NCBI GenBank assembly: GCA_000431155.1
Contig: HF985628.1
Location: 1 to 23,369, forward strand
Length of the DNA: 23,369 nucleotides
Source: Bacteroides sp. CAG:927
GTDB taxonomy: Bacteria > Bacteroidota > Bacteroidia > Bacteroidales > Muribaculaceae
Direction of reading: 5' to 3'
Shown: one piece after another, positions 14,729 through 22,079 of the stretch
Position numbering within the stretch: position 1 is the stretch's first letter
Layout: every line of letters starts with the position of its first letter
The notes under the pieces: generated by a model
The model's input: the letters and a program-made list of their open reading frames with translations, nothing else
Databases searched by the model: none
Told to the model about the DNA's origin: nothing
Program-made: the position numbers and the translations under genes

Positions 14729-16078
14729 ATGCGATTTTTTGAAACTCTGAAAAATATCTGGACTATAGAGGAGCTCCGCAAGCGTCTGCTCATAACTTGC
14801 CTTTTGGTACTCATATACCGATTCGGCTGTTATGTAGTGCTGCCCGGAATCAGTCCCGCTGATCTGGATGCATTGTCGAACTTCACCAACAAGAGCGGCC
14901 TCATGCAGCTCCTCGACATGTTCTCCGGCGGTGCCTTCTCTCAGGCCTCTATTTTCGCCCTCGGTATCATGCCATATATCACAGCCTCAATCGTGATACA
15001 GCTCCTCGGCATGGTGCTTCCCTCTTTCCAGAAAATGCAAAGAGAAGGCGAAAGCGGCCACCAGAAACTTAACCAGTACACCCGATACCTCACAGTCCTG
15101 ATCCTGCTCCTTCAGGGTCCCGCATACCTGTACAACCTTCAGGTGCAGGTGAGTGCCGCAGGTGCAGCTTCCTCCATGTCATTCTGGACGGTAGCATATC
15201 TCACAGTGATTCTTGCCGCAGGCTCAATGTTCATCATGTGGCTCGGCGAGCGCATCACTGATCGTGGCATCGGCAACGGTATCTCATTCATCATCCTTGT
15301 GGGTATCATAGCTCGTCTCCCGAACGCCCTCATCTATGAATTCACCTCACGCATGCCCGGTGCCACAGGTTCTCAGGGCGGCCTGATTATGTTCGTAGTT
15401 GAAATCATACTGCTCTTCGCTGTGACAGTAGGCGCAGTCCTGCTCGTCCAGGGCACACGCAAAGTTCCCGTGCAGTATGCCAAGCGTATCGTGGGCAACC
15501 GCCAGTACGGTGGCGCACGCCAGTACATTCCCTTGAAAGTGAATGCCGCAGGCGTAATGCCCATCATCTTCGCACAAGCCATAATGTTCATCCCCATTAC
15601 CCTCGCCGGTTTTGGTGCCCACGAAAGCACCGGCGGTTTCGTAGCCGCATTCTCCGACATCAATGGGTTCTGGTACAATGCCGTTTATTTCATAATGATT
15701 GTGGCATTCACCTATTTCTACACCGCCATCACTGTGCGTCCTGTAGATATAGCTGAAAACCTCAAGCGCAACAACGGGTTTATCCCCGGTGTGAAGCCCG
15801 GCAAAAAAACAGCTGAATATCTTGACTCCGTGCTCTCACGTATCACCCTTCCCGGGTCATTGTTCCTGGGCATCGTGGCTGTACTTCCCGCATTCGCTCG
15901 TTTCTTTGGTGTAAGCCAGAACTTCGCACAGTTCTTCGGCGGCACATCACTCCTCATCCTTGTAGGCGTTGTGCTTGACACACTCCAGCAAATCGAGAGC
16001 CACCTCATGATGCACCATTACGATGGTCTGATGAAAGATGGTAAAATCAAAGGTCGCACCACCGGCAGTGCCTATTGA
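14729..16078 (+). CDS. secY: Protein translocase subunit SecY
   Basis: A complete 449-residue SecY, the pore of the Sec translocon in the inner membrane. Ten hydrophobic segments are expected and the visible pattern agrees, from LLITCLLVLIYRFGCYVVLP (20-39) to the last segment TSLLILVGVVLDTLQQ. Family signatures include the plug-region GGAFSQASIFALGIMPYITA, GERITDRGIGNGISFIILVG after the fourth or fifth segment, and the cytoplasmic loop NNGFIPGVKPGKKTAEYLD that contacts ribosome and SecA. It is the usual last-but-few gene of the spc block. adk, which follows secY in many bacteria, is absent and map follows instead. Confidence 0.98.
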   Translation: MRFFETLKNIWTIEELRKRLLITCLLVLIYRFGCYVVLPGISPADLDALSNFTNKSGLMQLLDMFSGGAFSQASIFALGIMPYITASIVIQLLGMVLPSFQKMQREGESGHQKLNQYTRYLTVLILLLQGPAYLYNLQVQVSAAGAASSMSFWTVAYLTVILAAGSMFIMWLGERITDRGIGNGISFIILVGIIARLPNALIYEFTSRMPGATGSQGGLIMFVVEIILLFAVTVGAVLLVQGTRKVPVQYAKRIVGNRQYGGARQYIPLKVNAAGVMPIIFAQAIMFIPITLAGFGAHESTGGFVAAFSDINGFWYNAVYFIMIVAFTYFYTAITVRPVDIAENLKRNNGFIPGVKPGKKTAEYLDSVLSRITLPGSLFLGIVAVLPAFARFFGVSQNFAQFFGGTSLLILVGVVLDTLQQIESHLMMHHYDGLMKDGKIKGRTTGSAY

Positions 16079-16119
16079 TCAGTAATTGTAGATACATAAT
16101 AAGAGTTTACATTTGATAA

Positions 16120-16902
16120 ATGATCTATCTCAAGACACCTGAAGATATAGCTCACATGCGAAACGCAGCAGCGCTGCTGAGCCGCACACTTGGCGAAATT
16201 GCCAAGTGGGTGGCTCCGGGCGTTACCACCAATAAGCTTGAAACCATTGCTCGTGAATTCATTCACGACAATGGTGGCAAAGCCTCCTGCCTTGGATACG
16301 GTGGTTTCCCCGCAGCCGTGTGCTATGAGGTGAACGAGATCGTAGTGCATGGCTTCCCTTCCAACTACACCCTGCGCGATGGCGATATTATCGGCACCGA
16401 CACAGTAGTGGAGCTTGAAGGATTCAACGCCGACATGTGCTATACATTTCCCGTAGGTGAAATCGCTCCCGAAGTCATGGCTCTCTGCCGCACTACCAAG
16501 GAGTCCCTCTACAAAGGCATAGAAGTATGCCGCGCTGGAAACCGCCTCGGAGATGTATCCTCAGCCATACAGACCTATTGCGAGCAGCGCGGTTACAGCG
16601 TGGTTCGTGAAATGTGTGGTCACGGCATCGGCCGCAAAATGCACGAAGATCCCGAAGTGCCCAATTTCGGGCACCGTGGCACAGGCCCCCTTCTTCGCAA
16701 CGGCATGTGCCTCGCCATTGAGCCGATGATCAACCTCGGCAGTAAGAACATAGTGATAGAGCGCGACGGCTGGACATGCCGCACACGCGACCGCAAGCCC
16801 TCCGCACACTATGAGCACACTGTCGCAATCATCGATGGCACTGCGGAAATCCTCACATCATATCTTCCCGTAGCCGAAGTACTCAAAGACAGATTCATTT
16901 AA
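16120..16902 (+). CDS. map: Methionine aminopeptidase, type I
   Basis: A complete 260-residue type I methionine aminopeptidase, which removes the initiator Met from new proteins in the cytoplasm. All five metal ligands of the pita-bread fold can be placed: Asp94 (in IGTDTVVE), Asp105 (in NADMCYTF), His168 (in CGHGIG), Glu201 (in AIEPM) and Glu232 (in HYEHTVAI); the substrate-binding His77 (in VVHGFP) is also present. It is 41 bp after secY and 33 bp before infA, so it is co-transcribed with the translation genes whose products it processes. Confidence 0.97.
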   Translation: MIYLKTPEDIAHMRNAAALLSRTLGEIAKWVAPGVTTNKLETIAREFIHDNGGKASCLGYGGFPAAVCYEVNEIVVHGFPSNYTLRDGDIIGTDTVVELEGFNADMCYTFPVGEIAPEVMALCRTTKESLYKGIEVCRAGNRLGDVSSAIQTYCEQRGYSVVREMCGHGIGRKMHEDPEVPNFGHRGTGPLLRNGMCLAIEPMINLGSKNIVIERDGWTCRTRDRKPSAHYEHTVAIIDGTAEILTSYLPVAEVLKDRFI

Positions 16903-16935
16903 CAGACCAGAACCATTAATTTGTAACCATTATTT

Positions 16936-17154
16936 ATGGCAAAACAAGCTGCAATAGAGCAAGACGGTGTGATTGTGGAAGCATTGAGCAATGCAATGTT
17001 CCGCGTTGAACTTGAAAACGGGCATGAAATCACAGCCCACATCTCAGGCAAGATGCGCATGCATTACATCAAGATCCTTCCCGGTGACAAAGTTCGTGTG
17101 GAAATGTCGCCCTACGACCTCTCCAAAGGGCGCATAGCTTACAGATACAAATAA
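16936..17154 (+). CDS. infA: Translation initiation factor IF-1
   Basis: A complete 72-residue IF-1, a single OB-fold protein that binds the ribosomal A site during initiation and cooperates with IF-2 and IF-3. It opens MAKQAAIEQDGVIVEALSNA and contains FRVELENGHEITAHISGKMR, ILPGDKVRVEMSPYDLSKGR and the ending IAYRYK, all near-consensus. It sits 25 bp before rpmJ, a very common pairing. Confidence 0.98.
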   Translation: MAKQAAIEQDGVIVEALSNAMFRVELENGHEITAHISGKMRMHYIKILPGDKVRVEMSPYDLSKGRIAYRYK

Positions 17155-17179
17155 CAAAAAATCAAAAAAACGAAATACA

Positions 17180-17296
17180 ATGAAAGTAAGAGCCTCAGTC
17201 AAGAAGCGTACCCCGGACAGCAAAATTGTGCGTCGCAAAGGTCGCCTTTATGTAATTAACAAGAAAAATCCGAAGTACAAGCAGCGTCAAGGATAA
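17180..17296 (+). CDS. rpmJ: 50S ribosomal protein L36 (zinc-free type)
   Basis: A tiny gene of 38 codons between infA and rpsM. The protein begins MKVRASVKKRTPDSKIVRRK and ends NPKYKQRQG, the start and end of all bacterial L36 (bL36). The common form binds zinc through a CxxC and a later Cys/His. Here no Cys remains, so this is a zinc-independent (C-) form. Position and length (37-38 residues) agree with the family. Confidence 0.96.
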   Translation: MKVRASVKKRTPDSKIVRRKGRLYVINKKNPKYKQRQG

Positions 17297-17305
17297 TTTT
17301 TTTAT

Positions 17306-17313
17306 TACTTTTG
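17306..17313 (+). promoter_or_regulatory. Possible internal promoter before rpsM
   Basis: TACTTTTG matches TAnnTTTG exactly and lies in a T/A-rich 38-bp gap between rpmJ and rpsM, 21 bp before the rpsM start codon. There is no TTTG about 20 bp upstream, which falls inside rpmJ. It could top up expression of the rpsM-rplQ (alpha) genes. Confidence 0.35.
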
Positions 17314-17334
17314 CAAAAAATTTAGTCAACATAT

Positions 17335-17715
17335 ATGGCAGTACGTATAGTGGGAGTTGACCTCCCCCAAAATAAAAGAGGTGAAATAGCCTTGACTTAC
17401 ATCTTCGGCATTGGCCGTAGCGCCGCCAACTCTATCCTTGAGAAAGCAGGCGTGGACAAAAATATCAAAGTTAAAGACTGGACTGATACACAGGCAGCTA
17501 AAGTGCGTGAGGTTATCGGCGCTGATTACAAAGTTGAAGGTGATCTCCGCAGCGAAATCCAGCTTAACATCAAGCGACTGATGGACATCGGTTGCTACCG
17601 TGGCATCCGTCACCGTAACGGCCTCCCCGTGCGTGGTCAGAGCACCAAAAACAATGCCCGTACACGTAAAGGTCGCAAGAAAACAGTTGCTAACAAGAAG
17701 AAAGCTACAAAATAA
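17335..17715 (+). CDS. rpsM: 30S ribosomal protein S13
   Basis: A complete 126-residue S13 (uS13) of the small-subunit head, which contacts P-site tRNA and forms inter-subunit bridges with the central protuberance. The opening MAVRIVGVDLPQNKRGEIAL, TYIFGIGRSAANSIL with the helix-hairpin-helix, MDIGCYRGIRHRNGLPVRGQ and the very basic tail rich in Lys/Arg are all family features. rpsK follows after 9 bp. Confidence 0.98.
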   Translation: MAVRIVGVDLPQNKRGEIALTYIFGIGRSAANSILEKAGVDKNIKVKDWTDTQAAKVREVIGADYKVEGDLRSEIQLNIKRLMDIGCYRGIRHRNGLPVRGQSTKNNARTRKGRKKTVANKKKATK

Positions 17716-17724
17716 TAAACTGAT

Positions 17725-18114
17725 ATGGCAAAAAAGACAGTCGCAGCTAAGAAGAGAAACGTCAAAGTTGATGCCGCCGGCCAGCTTCACGTTCACTCCT
17801 CTTTCAACAACATTATTGTGTGCTTAGCCAACTCTGAAGGTCAGGTGATCTCTTGGTCAAGCGCTGGTAAAATGGGCTTCCGTGGCTCTAAGAAAAACAC
17901 TCCCTATGCAGCTCAGATGGCAGCACAGGATTGCGCTAAAGTGGCATATGACCTCGGCCTGCGCAAGGTCAAAGCATATGTCAAGGGTCCCGGTAACGGC
18001 CGTGAGTCTGCTATCCGCACCGTACATGGCGCAGGCATTGAAGTAACCGAAATCATCGACGTTACTCCGCTGCCCCACAACGGTTGCCGTCCTCCCAAGC
18101 GTCGTCGCGTATAA
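17725..18114 (+). CDS. rpsK: 30S ribosomal protein S11
   Basis: A complete 129-residue S11 (uS11), which lies on the platform near the E site. Landmarks are HVHSSFNNIIVCLANSEGQV, SWSSAGKMGFRGSKKNTPYA, VKAYVKGPGNGRESAIR and the C-terminal DVTPLPHNGCRPPKRRRV. The gap after it (223 bp) is the largest inside the array. Confidence 0.98.
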   Translation: MAKKTVAAKKRNVKVDAAGQLHVHSSFNNIIVCLANSEGQVISWSSAGKMGFRGSKKNTPYAAQMAAQDCAKVAYDLGLRKVKAYVKGPGNGRESAIRTVHGAGIEVTEIIDVTPLPHNGCRPPKRRRV

Positions 18115-18337
18115 GCTCCGGCTTTGGCACGTAAAGCTTTATAACGATTGCAACTATAAGCATTCACATATTGTTTTATTCTCGCAGCTTCCTATACGTT
18201 ATTGACACCGGCATCGCGGCTATGTGATTTTGATCATATCTTTTTTCACCTCTCTATGATCGCGGCTGCACTACACCGCCTATAAGCCTCATAACTCTCC
18301 GACGCTGCATTACACAAATTCAATTGACAAACTAACA
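18115..18337 (+). promoter_or_regulatory. Long rpsK-rpsD gap: candidate promoter and leader
   Basis: A near-consensus promoter is present: ATTG (18201-18204), a 20-bp spacer, and TGATTTTG (18225-18232), one mismatch from TAnnTTTG. Downstream are a perfect 7-bp inverted repeat, GATCATA (18232-18238) with TATGATC (18255-18261), and GCGG (18262-18265) that can pair with CCGC (18276-18279). A 9-bp direct repeat, ATCGCGGCT, occurs at 18213 and 18259. The region encodes no convincing protein. It may be an S4-responsive leader or a secondary promoter for rpsD-rpoA-rplQ; neither has been shown. Confidence 0.4.
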
Positions 18338-18943
18338 ATGGCAAGATACACAGGCCCCAAATCTAAAATCGCTCGCAAATTCGGCGAACCAATATTTGGC
18401 GAAGACAAGGTACTGGCTAAGAAAAACTTCCCTCCAGGCCAGCACGGTGCCAACAAGCATCGCAAAACCTCTGAGTATGGCACTCAGCTTCGCGAAAAAC
18501 AAAAAGCCAAATATACCTACGGTGTACTTGAAAAGCAGTTCCACAACCTCTTTGACAAAGCTGCCCGCACCAAAGGTATCACTGGTGAAGTACTCCTTCA
18601 GCTCCTTGAAGGTCGTCTCGACAACGTAGTTTACCGTCTTGGCATCGCTCCCACACGCGCAGCTGCCCGTCAGCTCGTTCTTCACCGTCACATCACTGTA
18701 AACGGTGAGGTAGTCAACATCGCTTCTTATGCTGTTCAGCCCGGCGATGTTGTTGGCGTTCGTGAAAAATCCAAGTCTCTGGAAGTGATTGCCGACGCTT
18801 TGGCCGGATTCAACCACTCCAAATATCCTTGGCTCGAATGGGACGAAAGCCTCAAAGCAGGCAAGCTCCTCCATGTGCCCGCACGTGAGGACATCCCTGA
18901 AAGCATCAAAGAGCAGCTCATCGTCGAGTTGTATTCTAAGTAA
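18338..18943 (+). CDS. rpsD: 30S ribosomal protein S4
   Basis: A complete 201-residue S4 (uS4), a primary 16S 5'-domain assembly protein and a translational repressor of its own operon in several bacteria. The N-terminal MARYTGPKSKIARKFGEPIF, the FPPGQHG segment (41-47), and the S4 RNA-binding domain with LEGRLDNVVYRLGIAPTRAA and VNGEVVNI are clear. The protein contains no Cys, so it is a zinc-free S4. A 223-bp gap with promoter-like and hairpin elements precedes it, and rpoA follows after 19 bp. Confidence 0.98.
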   Translation: MARYTGPKSKIARKFGEPIFGEDKVLAKKNFPPGQHGANKHRKTSEYGTQLREKQKAKYTYGVLEKQFHNLFDKAARTKGITGEVLLQLLEGRLDNVVYRLGIAPTRAAARQLVLHRHITVNGEVVNIASYAVQPGDVVGVREKSKSLEVIADALAGFNHSKYPWLEWDESLKAGKLLHVPAREDIPESIKEQLIVELYSK

Positions 18944-18962
18944 TCACTTAATTCAGATCCAC

Positions 18963-19955
18963 ATGGCTATATTAGCATTTCAAAAACCCGATAAGGTATT
19001 GATGTTGGAAGCCGACAATTGCTTCGGCAAGTTTGAGTTCAAGCCATTGGAGCCTGGCTATGGTATCACCATAGGCAATGCGCTGCGCCGCATTCTCTTG
19101 TCGTCGCTTGAAGGTTATGCCATCTCTTCCATCAAGATTGATGGCGTCAAGCACGAATTCGACACTATACCGGGCGTGAAGGAAGATGTTACCAACATCA
19201 TCCTCAACCTCAAGAAAGTTGATCTCAAACAGATAGTCGAAGACGCCGATAGCGAAAAGGCTCTCATCAATGTGTCGGGTCAGGAAGTGTTCACCGCCGG
19301 CGACATCTCCAAGGTGCTCACCGGTTTCGAAGTGCTCAATCCCGACCTGGTCATCTGTCATCTGGATCCCGGAGCAAGTTTCTCAATTGAACTTACCATC
19401 AACAAGGGCCGTGGTTGGACTCCCGCCGACGAAAACGCCGTCGGAATCGACGACATACATGTCATCGCCATCGACTCCATCTACACCCCCATCAAGAATG
19501 TTAAGTACACCGTTGAAAACTTCCGCGTAGATCAGAAAACCGACTACGATAAGCTGACACTTGAAATTACCACCAACGGTTCCATCCTTCCCAAAGACGC
19601 ACTTAAGGAAGCTGCCAAAATCCTCATCTATCACTTCATGCTCTTCTCCGACGAGAAAATCACTCTTGAAACCTCCGACACTGAAGACAACGAAGAATTC
19701 GATGAAGAAGTGCTTCACATGCGCCAGCTCCTCAAGTCCAAGCTCGTGGACATGGACCTCTCCGTGCGTGCACTCAACTGCCTCAAGAGCGCTGAAGTTG
19801 AAACCCTCGGTGAACTCGTGGTGTTCAACCGCAACGACCTCCTCAAGTTCCGTAACTTCGGTAAAAAATCACTTACTGAACTTGATGAGTTGCTTGCTAA
19901 CCTCGGACTTTCCTTCGGGATGGACATTTCCAAGTATAAATTAGATAAAGAGTAA
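18963..19955 (+). CDS. rpoA: RNA polymerase alpha subunit
   Basis: A complete 330-residue alpha subunit; two copies nucleate RNA polymerase assembly. The N-terminal domain (about 1-230) shows GNALRRILLSSLEG (38-51) and VTNIILNLK. A short acidic linker precedes the C-terminal domain (about 255-320) with SVRALNCLK, where Arg269 and Asn272 match E. coli Arg265 and Asn268, and GKKSLTE (300-306), the DNA UP-element contacts. The reading frame stays open upstream to 18789, but the ATG at 18963 gives the family start MAILAFQKPD, and the longer version would overlap rpsD by 155 bp. Confidence 0.98.
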   Translation: MAILAFQKPDKVLMLEADNCFGKFEFKPLEPGYGITIGNALRRILLSSLEGYAISSIKIDGVKHEFDTIPGVKEDVTNIILNLKKVDLKQIVEDADSEKALINVSGQEVFTAGDISKVLTGFEVLNPDLVICHLDPGASFSIELTINKGRGWTPADENAVGIDDIHVIAIDSIYTPIKNVKYTVENFRVDQKTDYDKLTLEITTNGSILPKDALKEAAKILIYHFMLFSDEKITLETSDTEDNEEFDEEVLHMRQLLKSKLVDMDLSVRALNCLKSAEVETLGELVVFNRNDLLKFRNFGKKSLTELDELLANLGLSFGMDISKYKLDKE

Positions 19956-19963
19956 TTACTACG

Positions 19964-20479
19964 ATGAGACATAATAAAAAATTCAATCATCTCGGCCGCA
20001 AAAAGGCTCACCGCGATGCCCTGCTCGCCAATATGACTATAGCCCTGATCATGCGCAAGCGCATCTTCACTACATTAGCCAAGGCCAAAGCTCTGCGCAT
20101 CTATGCCGAGCCCCTTATCAACCGCGCCAAAAACGACTCCATGGCAAATCGTCGTCTCGTGTTCTCCTACCTTCAGAACAAGGAAGCCGTGACCGAACTT
20201 TTCCGTGAAGTAGCTCAGAAAATTGCTGAGCGCAACGGTGGCTATACCCGCATCCTCAAAACAGGCAACCGTCTCGGTGACAACGCTCAGACCTGCTTCA
20301 TTGAACTCGTTGATTATAATGAGAACATGCTCAAATCCAACGACAACAAGAAAGAAGGCCGCACACGTCGCTCTCGCCGCAGCTCTAAGGCCAAAACCGA
20401 AGCTCCCGCAGCCGAGGCTCCCGCTACTGAGGCTCCCGCTACTGAGGCACCTGCAGCAGAAGCTCCCGCAGCCGAATAA
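19964..20479 (+). CDS. rplQ: 50S ribosomal protein L17 with Ala/Pro/Glu tail
   Basis: A 171-residue L17 (bL17), last gene of the array, 8 bp after rpoA. The conserved part (about 1-120) has MRHNKKFNHLGRKKAHRDAL, ALIMRKRIFTTLAKAKALR and NGGYTRILKTGNRLGDNAQT. E. coli L17 ends near residue 127. Here a basic linker (about 125-146) leads into a tail of five APxxE-type pentapeptide units (147-171). Tails of this kind are known to me from other Bacteroidota L17 proteins but vary in length; the role is unknown. A tandem-hairpin terminator follows. Confidence 0.97.
   Translation: MRHNKKFNHLGRKKAHRDALLANMTIALIMRKRIFTTLAKAKALRIYAEPLINRAKNDSMANRRLVFSYLQNKEAVTELFREVAQKIAERNGGYTRILKTGNRLGDNAQTCFIELVDYNENMLKSNDNKKEGRTRRSRRSSKAKTEAPAAEAPATEAPATEAPAAEAPAAE
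20402..20476 (+). repeat. Five 15-bp repeats in the 3' end of rplQ
   Basis: Five in-frame 15-bp units encode APAAE, APATE, APATE, APAAE and APAAE. Units two and three are identical at DNA level (gctcccgctactgag), while the fourth uses different codons. The pattern suggests slippage or unequal exchange changing tail length. Confidence 0.85.
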
Positions 20480-20484
20480 TTTCC

Positions 20485-20555
20485 ATGAATCATTGGAGAG
20501 AATCCCTCTCCCGCATTCATATAGCAATACCGTTCCGGCATCCGGAGCGGTATTG
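20485..20555 (+). terminator. Tandem hairpins ending the ribosomal array
   Basis: The first hairpin pairs ATGAAT (20485-20490) with ATTCAT (20515-20520) and, inside it, GGAGAG (20495-20500) with CTCTCC (20506-20511). The second, only 4 bp later, pairs CAATACCGTTCCGG (20525-20538) with CCGGAGCGGTATTG (20542-20555) around a CAT loop, 14 bp with one G-U pair. A weak T-rich stretch follows (TTGTGTACATATAT), not a classical U-run. Position after rplQ and before the eno promoter supports termination. Confidence 0.7.
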
Positions 20556-20620
20556 TTGTGTACATATATCCCACGCAAATAAACTCTTTACCCTAATAGC
20601 TTTTTTTTCAGCAAACTGTG

Positions 20621-20651
20621 TTGTTTGTGAAAAATAAGTTTTGTAACTTTG
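20621..20651 (+). promoter_or_regulatory. Promoter of eno
   Basis: TAACTTTG (20644-20651) matches TAnnTTTG exactly. Upstream, TTG at 20621-20623 is at the ideal 20-bp distance and TTTG at 20624-20627 is at 16 bp. The predicted RNA start near 20657 leaves a leader of about 60 nt, A/C-rich and without a Shine-Dalgarno. Confidence 0.65.
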
Positions 20652-20716
20652 TGAGCGTTAACCAAGTCTCAAACACAAACAACATAATAACCAACTTTTT
20701 AAGTTCTTACAACATT

Positions 20717-22009
20717 ATGAAAATAGAAAAAATCATTGGCCGTGAGGTACTCGATTCTCGAGGAAACCCTACTGTAGAAGTTGATGTGACTCTTGAAAGC
20801 GGTGCTTTTGGCCGCGCTTCCGTGCCCTCTGGCGCTTCTACTGGTGTTAACGAAGCTCTTGAGCTCCGTGATGGTGACAAATCCCGCTACATGGGCAAAG
20901 GCGTTACCAAAGCTGTGGCCAACGTAAACGGTCCTATCGCCAAGGCCCTCATAGGCATGAGCGCACTCGATCAGATCAAGATTGACGAAACCATGCTCGC
21001 ACTTGACGGCACTGACACTAAGAGCAACCTCGGCGCTAACGCCATCCTCGGTGTTTCTCTCGCCGTTGCCAAAGCCGCTGCCGACTATCTCGACCTTCCC
21101 CTTTACAAATACATCGGCGGTTGCAACTCTTATACCCTTCCCGTGCCCATGATGAACATCATCAATGGCGGCGCTCACTCCGATGCTCCCATCTGCTTCC
21201 AGGAATTCATGATCCGTCCTATCGGCGCATGCTGCTTCAAGGAAGGTATCCGCATGGGCACAGAAGTGTTCCACAACCTTAAGAAAGTGCTCCACGACCG
21301 TGGCCTTTCAACCGCAGTTGGTGATGAAGGCGGTTTCGCTCCCAGCCTTGACGGCACCGAAGATGCCCTCAATGTAATCATCAAAGCCATCGAAGCTGCC
21401 GGATACGTACCCGGTAAGGACGTTACAATCGGTCTTGACTGCGCCTCTTCCGAGTTCTACAAAGATGGTCTTTACGACTACACTTGGAAACAGGCCGATG
21501 GCAAGAAACTCACCTCCAAAGAGCAGGCTGAATACCTCAAAGGTCTCGTAGAAGCATATCCTATCGATTCTATCGAAGACGGTATGGCAGAAGGCGACTG
21601 GGAAGGCTGGAAAATTCTCACCGATATGATCGGCAACCGTTGCCAGCTCGTAGGTGATGACCTCTTCGTTACCAATGTTAAATACCTCAAGAAAGGTATC
21701 GAACTCGGTTGCGCCAACTCAATCCTCGTTAAGGTTAACCAGATCGGTTCTCTCACCGAAACACTCCGCGCAGTTGAGCTCGCTCAGCGCAACGGTTATA
21801 CCGCAGTCATCTCTCACCGTTCCGGTGAAACTGAAGATGCCACCATCGCCGACATCGCAGTTGCCACCAACGCTGGTCAGATCAAAACCGGTAGCGCAAG
21901 CCGCTCCGACCGTATGGCTAAATACAACCAGCTCCTCCGTATCGAAGAGCAGCTTGGCACAGATGCAGTTTACGGTTACGGCAAACGCACCAAAATGCCT
22001 CAGGAATAA
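20717..22009 (+). CDS. eno: Enolase (phosphopyruvate hydratase)
   Basis: A complete 430-residue enolase, which converts 2-phosphoglycerate to phosphoenolpyruvate in glycolysis and back in gluconeogenesis. Active-site residues can be placed by motif: SGAST loop (38-42), Glu163 in FQEF, Glu204 in GDEGGFAPS, metal ligands Asp241, Glu287 (in SIEDGM) and Asp314 (in VGDDLF), Lys339 as general base, and SHRSGETED (366-374) with Lys390. The frame is open back to 20618, but the ATG at 20717 gives the family start MKIEKIIGREVLDSRGNPT, and the promoter -7 element (20644-20651) lies inside the longer version. It has its own promoter and a strong terminator. Confidence 0.98.
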   Translation: MKIEKIIGREVLDSRGNPTVEVDVTLESGAFGRASVPSGASTGVNEALELRDGDKSRYMGKGVTKAVANVNGPIAKALIGMSALDQIKIDETMLALDGTDTKSNLGANAILGVSLAVAKAAADYLDLPLYKYIGGCNSYTLPVPMMNIINGGAHSDAPICFQEFMIRPIGACCFKEGIRMGTEVFHNLKKVLHDRGLSTAVGDEGGFAPSLDGTEDALNVIIKAIEAAGYVPGKDVTIGLDCASSEFYKDGLYDYTWKQADGKKLTSKEQAEYLKGLVEAYPIDSIEDGMAEGDWEGWKILTDMIGNRCQLVGDDLFVTNVKYLKKGIELGCANSILVKVNQIGSLTETLRAVELAQRNGYTAVISHRSGETEDATIADIAVATNAGQIKTGSASRSDRMAKYNQLLRIEEQLGTDAVYGYGKRTKMPQE

Positions 22010-22026
22010 CAACTGTTTCAGAGCAT

Positions 22027-22067
22027 AAAAACAACACGGGCGCCCATAAGGCGCCCGTGCTGTTTTT
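22027..22067. terminator. Bidirectional terminator between eno and the DUF1460 gene
   Basis: An 18-bp inverted repeat, AAAAACAACACGGGCGCC (22027-22044) and GGCGCCCGTGCTGTTTTT (22050-22067), has one mismatch and a CATAA loop. The GC-rich core is flanked by A on the left and T on the right, so it can end transcription from both converging genes. Confidence 0.9.
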
Positions 22068-22079
22068 ATAAGCTTGGTT

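Noticed and set aside
18789..18962. N-terminal extension of rpoA by 58 codons
   Set aside because: It would overlap rpsD and adds sequence unlike any alpha subunit; the ATG at 18963 gives the family start and length.
20601..20609. Run of T (20601-20608) as a terminator tail
   Set aside because: No hairpin lies directly in front of it; the two hairpins end 45 bp earlier. It is more likely part of the AT-rich eno promoter region.
20618..20716. N-terminal extension of eno by 33 codons
   Set aside because: The promoter -7 element lies inside it and the family start is the ATG at 20717.
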